Position numbers and translations under genes: made by a program
The notes under the pieces: generated by a model
What the model saw: the letters and a program-made list of their open reading frames with translations, nothing else
What the model was told of the DNA's origin: nothing
Databases searched by the model: none
Shown: positions 40,401 through 52,400 of the stretch, piece after piece
Layout: each line of letters begins with the position of its first letter
How positions within the stretch are numbered: position 1 is the stretch's first letter
Source: Lineus longissimus
Lineage: Eukaryota; Nemertea; Pilidiophora; Heteronemertea; Lineidae
Length of the DNA: 64,000 nucleotides
Direction of reading: 5' to 3'
Assembly (NCBI RefSeq): GCF_910592395.1
Contig: NC_088308.1
Coordinates: forward strand, 5,535,001-5,599,000

Positions 40401-43400
40401 CTATATTTTGTCCAGCGGTGCGAGATCTACTTGTCTGTTGAAAATCTCGCCAAAAGAGTCAACAAGGATAAAAATGATTTATACTGCTTTTGCCAATGAG
40501 ACAGTGCAATAATATCATACATCTTACACATTCTGATAAGATGATGCTGTAAAGAGCAGAAAGCGCTAAATGTCCTTATTAAAATATTACAATTTTTATA
40601 CATCTTTTTGAGTTTGAAAGCTTTGGCACCTTACCTCCTTAATCTTGTTTATGTATGGGCCACCTTCATCATAATGCTGATTATAGATGATGTTTTTATC
40701 GTGTGTAAAAGTGGATGGCTTCCATGCCGAGTCAATCTCATCGACCATGACCTTTGTGATAGTGAACTCCAGCGGAGGACTTGGTAAAGTATCTGAAATA
40801 AAATGCAGGTGCAACCATGACATTTTTAGGCGTCAAACAAAGAAAAAAATTGTTAGTTTAATAACTCACACCATTTTAAGGTCATCCTCATCCCAAGGTC
40901 TCAAACCACTTTCAAACAAGAAAGGACATTTTTAGTGTCAAAATAGGTCAGGAAGCTATTTTTCAGGTCTCGGATACAAATCTAATGCTGGGATAAAGGT
41001 CTCAAACAAGGAAGGAAGTATAAAACTAGTTCAGGCAGTTACTTTTCTTCAAATGGCTTCATTGGATCTCTAAATCACCCGGTAACGATTGATTTAAATT
41101 TCACTTTGCGAGTGATCCATACGATTTTTATTGAGAGGACGTTTCGTCAACTGTTAGTAGACCCTAGCCATCAGGCGTATCTTGGTTTTGATGAACAAAA
41201 AAGATGGCGCATACTTTGACAGCCTCGTGAAAACCAGGATCGACATAAAGAAGTGACAGCATCAACTTTGATTCCCAGTGCAGTGCTGCCATCTATGCTG
41301 CCACCTTGGAACTACTCGGAAGACCTGAGGATGTCAAAACTTACTGTATCCCTCGAAGAAGCATCCCCTTATCTGCTCGAGATGGGTAGCACAGGCCAAG
41401 GCTGTGAGCTGGTCAGCTGATTCTCCTCGACAGTACTTGATACAGAAGGAGGGTACAGTGCGTCTCTTGCAGCATTTGCTATGATCTCGTTTATCTAGAA
41501 CGACAAGTTTGAACACATATGAGTGACACATAATACCAAAAATGTATAAGGACAAAAATATGAAAAACCAGAATTACCAAACATTGTATCATTAAATTGA
41601 GCATTCCAAGGTTCTGGCATTTCAATACTTTTTGTTAATTCACCATGGAGATGGACTAAAGACGCACAAAATAATATCTCTTTCATCTTTGAACTCCAAA
41701 AAATGAATGAGATACAGAGCATCTTCAAATAGTGACAAATCATACGTGGATATTGATCCAAAAGTCAGCATTTGCATGTCTTTAGAGTGGTATTTCAGCA
41801 AACCTTCAAAATAGAACACTGTGCTCTAATACACTGTGCTCTTTAAGAACAGTGTTCTATTTTGAAGGTTTGCTGAAATACACCCAGGTTTCTGGTACTG
41901 GAGGAGAAAGGGCTGTGGTTTTAATTTCCGTCGGGAGCAACCGGCTAAATTTGCTAAGTGCTACATGTGTATTAGAGCATAATTTATCCAGAAGAATAAT
42001 ACATGTCAATGAACCTACCTGCAGCACAAGAGATAATCTTGTTAAAGTCATTCTTACACTGAAGCATACTTCCAAGCCGAGCACCAGTACACAATTTTTT
42101 ACAAGGGTCACTGACACTGCTCTTGGCACAACACTCTGAAAAGTGAATATCATATTACGTATTGGTGAGATTTGAATTTGAAATCAAATTAGTTGGTTTT
42201 CTGTCAGCATGCACTAGATTTTGAGACAACTGTGGAAGGCCAAAGTGGCTTAGCAACAGGATGACGTCATGCCTCAAGTGAGAGAACTCCTCTTCGTGGT
42301 GGCTCACAGTGCCTTGATACCACGAAGCTCCAGGCCCACTGATGCGTATCTCGGATTAGATTGGAACCTGAAAGGTGCGGTGTGCAAACGCCCTGCTACT
42401 GGTCTTACCTGATATATCTTGGGTGACATTTGTGATAGGCTTTGGTGGCGGTGGTTGCGTAGGAGTGGTACCACCAGACGCCTCAGCATTTGTCTGCTCA
42501 CTGCCAATCGCATTTCCATGTAGACTCGTCCCATACTTGTTCCCGGCTTTAACTCGGACCGAATACCTTGAGTCTGGTTTCAGGTGCTGCACGGTGAATT
42601 CTTTCTGAACTGTCTTTTCCTAAACAAAAATGAAAATTTATAGAGAATTACTGTAGCAAAAAATGTATAGAGAATTACTGTATCAATCCTGTATCAATCA
42701 ATAAATCATTTCGATATTTTATCCCTCACTGTCTTAGCCTATAACTCTTTCAGCCAGAACAACACCCAACACCTCTTCAGACCCCCAGGGAGGAATTCTA
42801 TCAGTAATAATAGCAGTATAAAGTTTCTTGCAATAGCTTCCCCAAAACCATGAGCCTACCTGCATCCATTCTGTTTCCCCATCTTTTTTGTACTCCACTA
42901 TGTAGAACAACACACCCTCAGGTGCCTTTGCCGGCTCCATCCAAGAAATGCTCATGGTATGTGCAGTAACAGACTTGAATTTGAGGTCTCGAGGAGGTAG
43001 GGGCAGCAGTGCTGAAAGAATGAATCAACATTTTTAGGAAAGATGATTTTGATGAAGACACGAAAAAATGAGGCAGTCTACATTATACAGTGTAACCTCC
43101 CTTAGCGGACACTTCTCTATTTAGGACAACCTCTCTATCAAGGGCACCAGTTTTGGTCCCAAATTGGTTGTTTCCATTCAATTTGACCTTTCTAATCAGG
43201 ACACCTCTCTATTAAGGATAGCACTTGTCAGTCCCGGGGCGTCCTTAATAGAGAGGTTCTACTACGTATTCTCTTATTCTGACATTTCCCAAACTCTTAC
43301 CATTCCCCTCCTCATAGCACTTGTAGATCGTGGTCATGTTGATGAAACATTCCTTATGACTCACGTCCAATGTGCCGCTATGGGTCATCCGACAGGTCTC

Positions 43401-46400
43401 CAGACATTTCGCCGAAATTTGCTCACGTTTGCAGCACGGAGTGTGATCACGATCATCTGAAAAGATTTACAGATTGGGTGACTGGTTTAAGATAGATATT
43501 ATTTAAAATGCCATATCTGAAATAGCAACACTACACATGCAGCATTTTCCTCGGGCTGTTGGCAAATTCTCTTTATTTTGATCGTTTTCAGTGAATTTCC
43601 TGATCGTAATGGGAGTAAAGTAGGGCAATGCTGATTAAACAGACTTTGCAGATAGCATCAAAAATGAATACACGTTTTTTGGGACCATTTAACAGCAATC
43701 ACTCACTTTTTGATCACTTTTACAACCTGCCGAACTTTGCCATTATACACTCGTACCAAATCACAGTATCACCATGTTCGGTGGCCTATTTTACAATTTC
43801 AATTCATCCCGTTTTACAGCATTTTAAAAATGTGCTTGCAACCGTTTGATCCCAAGTTATCTCACCTGTTCCACAGGCTAGAATAGTCTTAGTGGCAGCG
43901 AGGTCCGATTTACAGAATGAGGGCACACGGTTTAAAATGGTGATGTCCAACTTAAAGGAGCACATGGGCAGACATTCACTATTTAGTTTCCTTTCAATAC
44001 AGCATTCTGAAAAGAAAAATTTCAAACTGTATGCGTAACAACATAATCTTTGGCACTTCCAAGGGGGGAATTTCAATTACTGGTACATGTGTAGAGAATC
44101 CTTGTACCGAGTTTTTGATAGGCCCCCTCGTTGGAATCTGATTCATGAAGAGTTGACAACAAGGAGCCTATGGTCCGTGGTGGGTATCTTTCGAAGTACG
44201 CCCCAGAGGATGACAGAATTTTTTTTCGCTACACCCGACGAAGAGATCTCTCATCTGCAGGTTAAACTGTTATCAGGTCACTGCAATCACAGAATCCTGG
44301 GACCTGCGATGACAACTGCAAACAAGCAATTTTTATTGCATGCGATCATGATTGCAGGTCACGGCAACAAAAACTGCCTGTTTACGAGGTGCTTTACCTG
44401 TGACGTTGTAGGGCGCTTTCTGTGCTGGGGGAAGTACGATACCAGAGTCTGGGTGGTAGCTGTATGTCAGGAAGTTAGCCACAGACGATGGTGGACTTGT
44501 TCCCGCCGAATTCCCCGCCAACACGTACGTTTCATACAGAGTGCCTTTGGTCAAGTTTTTCAGGGTGGTGTTCAGTGTTCTGTTGTCCACACGAATCTGA
44601 AATCATTTCAAACATAGATGAGAGTACTTTTTCACAACAGCCCTTGAAAAATGCCTGCAACACTTCTCCGCACAGAAACAAAAATGGAACCAAGTCAGAT
44701 TTTTAAACACCTTTAAGTTCCAGTCCATCTTCAGGGCTTTTTTTACAGTATAATTTTGCATTATGAGTCAATAAACATGACAAAAGAACCAGGGAATCTA
44801 AAATCCCGTTGCAGAATAAACCACTCTTGATAACTTTTCGCATGCCACAACAGTTGGGCACTCATAGGGTTTACTGACCTAGTGGCTCTGTCTTTCAACA
44901 GGGCGGGGTTGTCAAGCCACTGTTTACATAAGTGGGGTCTTTTGCTTGCCCTACCATTGGCACAAGGTATTTCAGTTCTATGTCACGTTCAAAGGACAAG
45001 GCCATCAAGTAAAAGCGTCATACAATCAAGAAAAGTGACATTCCGAGACGGATAACACACATACCTCCATTGGCAATAACAAGTTACTGTGCTTGGGTTT
45101 ATATTTGATGATGTAGTGCATAACTCGCTCCGGGTGAGTAGCGGGAGGTTTCCAGTAAATATCAGCCCTGTCCATGGTTACTGCCGATATCAAAATGTCT
45201 TCTGGAGCAGCAGGGAGGATGCCTTGCAAACAAAAATAAGGAGTTTTACAAACACTTTTTGCATACAATATGCGGTAAAGTGTGCAGTTGACCAGGAAAG
45301 ATCCATTTAAAAACAAACAAACCATGCCATGAAAGAGATCAGAATATCCTGCTTCCATTATTTTCATACCACCATCTTGAGGCAAAACGGCTGTTGGAAT
45401 CACTAAGTCAAAAAGGACGAAATTTCGAGTTTTTTTCTTCTATTATAAGACTGATAGATCTATCCTGAAAAGAAGAAAACAGTACTGTAACATTTTTCAA
45501 AATAGCCCTATTCCTCAAAGTGTAAACAACTCACCAAGTCCCTCCATCAGACAGTTTGAGATATCGTTCATATACGAGACACACATCAGGTGATTGATAT
45601 CCAAAACTGGTGACGCCGTTCCCTTACAGAAGTCCAGACACGAGGCGTGCACGCCCTTGGACAGACAGCAGGGCGTATGATCCCGTCCTCCAGAGTAACA
45701 ACTTAAAGACTTCTGGAAATCTCCGACGCAGTCCATCATTTTGCCCGAGTCAATAGTTTGAGTGTTTGGACCACCACACAAGATAGGTTGGCACGCGCTG
45801 GACACGCCTTTAATCTTGCAGCAATCTGGAACAGGCAATACGACATTTTCACAGTGGATATAAAGCTAAAACATGTAAGACAATTCTTAAGTCTTTCGTG
45901 ATCAAATTACATTTTTGCTTCTTCTATCTTATCTCTTCATTATCACTAGTCAAAGTCAGTTGCCTGCTACTACAGTGGGGCACCAATTGACTTTAGCGAC
46001 TCCTTTTCAATTCTTAACATATATTAAATCTTACTTTTTTTGTATAAGTATATGAACAGTTTATATTGAATGTCTGTCCCCCTGACCTTTCAACCACACC
46101 CGCCAAATTGGTCATTGGACAACACGTCCTGGTAGATCGTACCTTACTTGTTGCGTCTCAAACAAATTGGTCATTAAACTCAAGATGTAACATACCCATG
46201 ACAATCTTGCCTCCGTCAACAGGCGTAATATCCTTGACAAACACCTTGATTAGATATGAAGGTAGACTTGAGCCGTGATTACTGATAGCCTGCACGTACA
46301 TCTTGTAGAAGGTGTCCTTCTCCAGGTTGGTGAGGATGTGGTACAACTGCTGGATGACAGGGGTCTAGAAAAAGGATTTGGAAACAATTGAGGGCCATGT

Positions 46401-49400
46401 GCTGGAATCTTTATTAGAGCAATACAGTGGGATCTTACTAAGATCCTACTCTATTGCTCTGTAACCTAAGATTCCTAGGTAACAGACACCTTTTTGGGGA
46501 GATACCATCTGCACTAAGGAAACTTATTTTGGCCCAAAATAGTCCATTTAAATGGAATTTGATACCTGTAATAAGGATACCCCTCAATCAATGCGGCATT
46601 TTTCAGTACCTCATTATTTCTGGAGAGGTTCTGTATCCATGTGGCTACACTTTCAAAACGCTCAATCATGCTCACGGGGACCATTAAACTTTGTTGTGAA
46701 ATGGAACTGAGATTGCTACCAGTGACACTTAAAATGATTTCGCACTGTTGTCAGCCATAATAAATTTCCAGCTACACAGGGTGAGTTTAACATAAATCAC
46801 TTTCACTACTAAATCATTTTACTGTTAAATTGGCTATTCCTATAGTCTGTTACGCTTGATATTTCTGTCACAAAATGAAGTGGTGACAAGATTACATCTC
46901 ATTGTCATACTCAATGCCAACTTATTCCAAAACTTTACAAATCTGAAATAACTTACAGCGGTAAAATGAGTAGCGTCCGCCTTGGCATAGAACAACCTGT
47001 AGCCTGTGACCAGTTCCTTGTTGAACTTAGGCATATCCCAGCCAACAAAGACCGACATCTTACTGACTGCATTGGAGTGAATTTTGACAGGTGGTCCTGG
47101 TAGGGCAACTGAAATAAGAACAGGAGAGAGACAATCAGGAGTTACTTCAGCTAGAATCTTCATCAGAGGGTATCTTTTTTGGATATCTCACCAATGACAG
47201 CAACACCCATCATAAAATTGCTGCAACGAGAAGGATTCAAAGCATGTTAGAAACAGACAGGGGACAACGAATAGAATGATTGTCTCACCCTGGCCTTCAG
47301 CAAAGCACTCGGTGATATCCTTCATCCTGTCGTAACACTCTTTGGCCATGTGCGTTGTGAAGTCGGTGAAGTTGACCTGGTTCAGGCAGAGATCGAGACA
47401 CTGGTCTGGCACCTGGCGCTGCCTACAGCATGGCACGTGATTCCTGCCATCTGTGGAGACAAAAACGGATTAGCTTATGCATTTCTTTTCTGTCAGTGTG
47501 ATAGATCATTTTCAAGAGAAAATCCGTTCCAAGAAAAGAATACGGGTTAGGTTTTATGGCTCTCAGCAAGTAAAGTTTTGTTCATTTTGTCAAAAATTTT
47601 TTAAATTCTTGAAGGTACTTGCAACTCACAGGTTATTAGCAGACCATTACACACACTGAGAAGGATTTTTGATCACTTCCGGCTCAGATTACTCTGTTCC
47701 CCATTTAGGAACATTCTCCATCTTCCTCTTGTTTTCAAAGCACATAAATGTACTTAAACCCAATGATCTCGTCAATCACAATTCCAATCAGTTAAATTAG
47801 AACCTCAGGACTAGGACATTTATGTCACAATCTCTTTCCGAAACTGAAGTAGCTGAAATGGATATGGAATGAAACATTTAAGATTGTCTCACCTGAACCA
47901 CAGTTGAGAATAGCTGAGAGATTTTTGTGGCACAATTCATAGTGGAATGTTTCAGAGTCGAAAGTGTGTGGGCTGCACATCGGTAAACATGTTTTCATCA
48001 CCTTATCTTTCTTGCAACAAGCTGGAAGAAAGTTTTTCAGAATTGACACAACAATGTGGCTGTTTAGATTAGATGTACAATAGTAAAGGTCCTAAAACTG
48101 AACCTTGTGGCACACCGTGCATTACAAACTTTGTTTTCAATCTGATATCTGTGCCAGCCTTTAAGACAGAAAATAGCCTCGAGCCCAGCCCTGAAACAGT
48201 GTTACAACTTACATGTTTATAATATTCACAGGAGCTTGAACTATACAACAATTGATCATAGTTTTTTATTCCTTACAATGAGAAAATTAGCAATCTCTTT
48301 CTGAGTTTTAAGGAATTGATACCGAACTGGAGTTGGCTGTCTCACCAAAACCGCCAGGGTGGAGCTAGTCTTTTGCTTGCCCTGGTATCCACAAAGTGAA
48401 AACCTCCCACAGTTTAGCCTAGCATTCAGAGGATGTAACAACTAAATAAAGTGATTTGCCTAAGCTAACAAACGTCATGTCGACAACCTACCTGTGTAAT
48501 TGGTTTTTTGTACTACGTTAGGTTTTGGTGGAGCAGCAACACCTAGAATGGTAATAAATTTTATCATCTAATTAAGTTGAGTTTATGGGGATTAACGACA
48601 TGTACTTTCGATAATTACTTTCTTCTTTTGGTTCCAAGGAAACAGACTGGTCAATGAACCAACATGAGTAGTGAGAAATCGATGGACTCATCACCACGAA
48701 TCTATACAATTCTATAGTTTATTGCCCCCCCCCCCTCCCCGTCCAATGCGTGTAGGATAATCAATTATGCACACTACAATAATAATATATATAGACGCCA
48801 GACGCTCTTTATAAATATCAAATTTCCAACTGGCATAAAGATTACGAAATGACTGGCTGGTCAATATCAGACACAAAAGATCGTAAAGACCATTATTTTT
48901 AAGTAATAGTTATTGTCAGGTGGAAATGAGCACATCCATTGTGTCATGAGACAGGCTGTGATTTGATCATAATGGACAAGTTCTTGAGACATCTTTTCCA
49001 ATAATACGGGATCTCACGTGATTGTACAATTACAGCCTGTATGTACACTGTTCATGACAGGATATCAATTTGTTACCAAATATAGCAGCACCCATTATAT
49101 CTCCAGACAGTCTATGCTCCAATTACCGCTGGACTGACAAGGTAAAGTCTTGAGACATGAGACTTCAGACTATCAAACCAAAAAAAAAGACGGCGAAGAT
49201 TTTTAATTTGGGCGCACGCACTGTTAAACATGTAAAACAGTGTATATTTAGTGCAACTGAGAGGCCTCTCTTCCTTCAGACTTTTAATATCCAAGTTCAA
49301 AGTGGCTCTAAAATGCGGGCCCTGGCATTGTTTTTAATTCAAGACTAACTTTCCTCACCTTCAAGCTTGATCAAGCTGACCTGCAGCAAGCCAGGAATAC

Positions 49401-52400
49401 CATCCACCTCACAAGAATAGTACCCGATGTCACCCACGTCGACGTTCTTGATCTCAAGAAACCAATTCGAATGGGATTTTTTCGTCTCTGATACTGAAAG
49501 ATTTAACAGGGGAAAGATGAGTGAGATTTCACAACAAATATCAGATGGACTCGTTATATCTTGAGAATTGCAAACATTGGAAGTGGAGGCAGGACATTCA
49601 CAATATATGCAGGAAGAACTCTGCTCTGGAGTGAACTTGAACTGGACCTGGTCCTGTGTGGTGCAGAGGCCTGAAATATTCAATTGAGTTTTGGATTCTT
49701 CTTTTCATTTTTTCCTCATTCTTGGGCATGCCTGGGTAGAATGGCAACAAGGATATTGTTGAAACAGATACAGTAAATACCAATTCAATCCATTACATCA
49801 TTGTGCCTTTTAATCTAAAAACAGGTTAAGTTACAAGTCGTCTCACTACATGACTCAGTCTGAAAGACCAAGTCATTTGTGACCCGTCACAGCAAAACCA
49901 GGCGCATCTGAGCTTGGCAGGTTGTCTGCCTTTAGTGAAATCTGAGGACATCGATTTCTTTCATTACCTCCCAGTGTTATTTAGGCTCATCTTCTGTGCG
50001 ACATGGGCCTGGTTTTGATGTGACGGGTCATATTTACTATTTTGTCATTTCCTCTTCTGTAAAATCAGAGGACATTGCTTTCTTTCTTTCCAATTAATTC
50101 CATCACAGGTACTATTTCATCATTCCCCCTGAATCACCAATGTTGCTATTGCTTCATCACTTCCATTTGCTAAATCAACAAACACTTTCGCTGCTAATCG
50201 CAAATAATTACGCAGCTCTACGGAGTGATTAACCTTGCATGACTGACATTCAGAGAAACAGTGTTTCAGATCCAGCATATCCACTGCCCTGATTGAAATG
50301 GCCATTGAGTATTTATTCGGTGGTTGCCGTGGGTAACATGTCGCCATGCCTAATATGCTTCCTTGGTAACCATGTGCATAATGGATGCAACGGCCACTTT
50401 GTAAATGTTATGACTGAGCAGGAACCGCAATGGTCCAATATTTAACAACCTGGTAAATTAAATATGGCAATTCCAAGCAATTATCTAACAGAAAGCTGGC
50501 CAAAGTGATCAGATATTTCTATTTTAGGGGCAAAGCAGGCGAGGAGCAGATTCCACACTGTAAGATCAATACCAAGGGTGTAAAGGCTGAAGGAAAACAT
50601 GGGGTCATAAGTCAACTACTATACACATCCTATTAAGTTGAAAATACAAAACTTTGTTAGCAAAATTTGTGTGTACTACAGGTTACCCTTCTTCTATCCA
50701 ACATCACAGGAGGGGGGGGAGTTTATCGGCGGTGAAGGATGGATATATACACATGGGGTTGGACTTGTTTTATACTTGAAAAATGTCCAGGTTTTCAGAA
50801 GCACATCACGACACGAGGATACTGACGGCGTATGTTAAGACGTAGCATAGCGCAAACCAGAATCTCTGTTAAATTTTGTATAAAACCTGGTTGATCTTTT
50901 GATTCTGTATCTCTTTGAAAAAGTGTCAAATACACGAAACGTCGAGAATACGTAGATCGTTGCATGTGTTTTATTCACTATAATCAGGTTTTCAGAAGCT
51001 GACATTTACTGGGTCACACACCAGTAATGTAACAGCTTCATGACTCAGAGTACCGTAACACATGCCATCGACTGATCAATATTTCACAATAAATATTTAC
51101 AGAAGCTGTGTATATCGCAACTGTATATTTAGACTTTTTATAAGTGGACCAAATGTACAGCTTTCACAGGTCCAATGCCAATGGATGCATTATTCCTGAA
51201 AACTGATAAAAGAACCCTAAATAATATTACTCATTGAACAATTAGAAATCTTAATAGACCACACATATAAGCTGAATATTTAATGTATCAACCCAATTGA
51301 AAGTTACTTCATGGCCGATGAAAACGAGATGGTCACCACGGTGATAAGAAGACGTCCACTATTCAAACACCTGTATGTGCATAGTGTGTCCCGTACTTGA
51401 ATGCACTGGACCAAACCAGATTGAGGCTTGCTCTGCAGTCAGATCAATGCAATAAATTAACTATGCATAAGCGTGCTACGAGTCTGTTAGGTGGGGATTG
51501 TGGTGTGATGTGAGGCAAAGAGCTGAATGGTCCAGGTCCGTGGTATGTGATTGGAAATAGTGTGTTTCATTTCCAAACGACTTCCGACAATGACAAAGGG
51601 GCACAGAACTCACCTTAAGTCATATTGTATGACTGTTCTTGTATATGGTCCTTAAGTTGCTTGGTGGCTTAGATTGTAATCAATCCACTCAAACATGTCA
51701 AAAAGCTGCCGAGATTCAGCACATTAACAGAAACTGTTCCAAAAAGGATTAGAATGGAAGTTAGGCTTGGTAAGAAGTTCGACTGAGCATTTAATATCAA
51801 TTTGATGAAATATACCTACCAGGAGGACGGAGGATCTTATAATGGTCCTTGTGTGATGCATAAATCGTCTCGTTGACTGATATTGTGATGTCATGGTCGA
51901 GGTAGCGCCATGTTGCCTGAAATGATAGAATACATTATTTGATTACCCCTGTCAGTGGTGTGTTCCAGTGGTGACTATTAAGGTGTCAGATTTATAGCAA
52001 AAGTATTGTAAGTCCACTGATCTGAACACGGACTAAGAAAATGTTTGTGACAGTGGGGAAGTCACCATAGTTTTGAACAGGACCCTAAAACTTCTTTCCA
52101 TGGTGACCATGCCAGGGCAAACAATAACTTCAAACCAAGTGGAGTGTTTTTTTTGTTGTTTTTTTTTGTTTTTTGAGTGTTGTGGAGTGTTGCTTTCGTA
52201 AAACACCTCCTCCTTGGCCAAAAGAATGGGTCACTAGGGACAAAACCAAGCTGGGTGACTTGCACCCCGTGACATGCTCACAAGTGCAAACGCAAAGGGA
52301 CAAGAATGAACTTGGAATGAAGGAAGGAACAACTTTCAACTTTTTGCAGAGAGTAATGTCAATCACATTCAAATGTGCCACTCGTCCACTACTAAGTACT

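Noticed and set aside
48069-48251. Functional reverse transcriptase
   Set aside because: Only a short fragment ends with a stop right after GVPQGSVLGPLL; the catalytic region is absent.
49602-49670. Possible extra 69-nt exon in the first Ig domain
   Set aside because: It keeps frame and has an AG acceptor, but the donor is weak and it adds two Cys inside the Ig fold. Joining 51820 directly to 49493 gives a normal Ig pattern.
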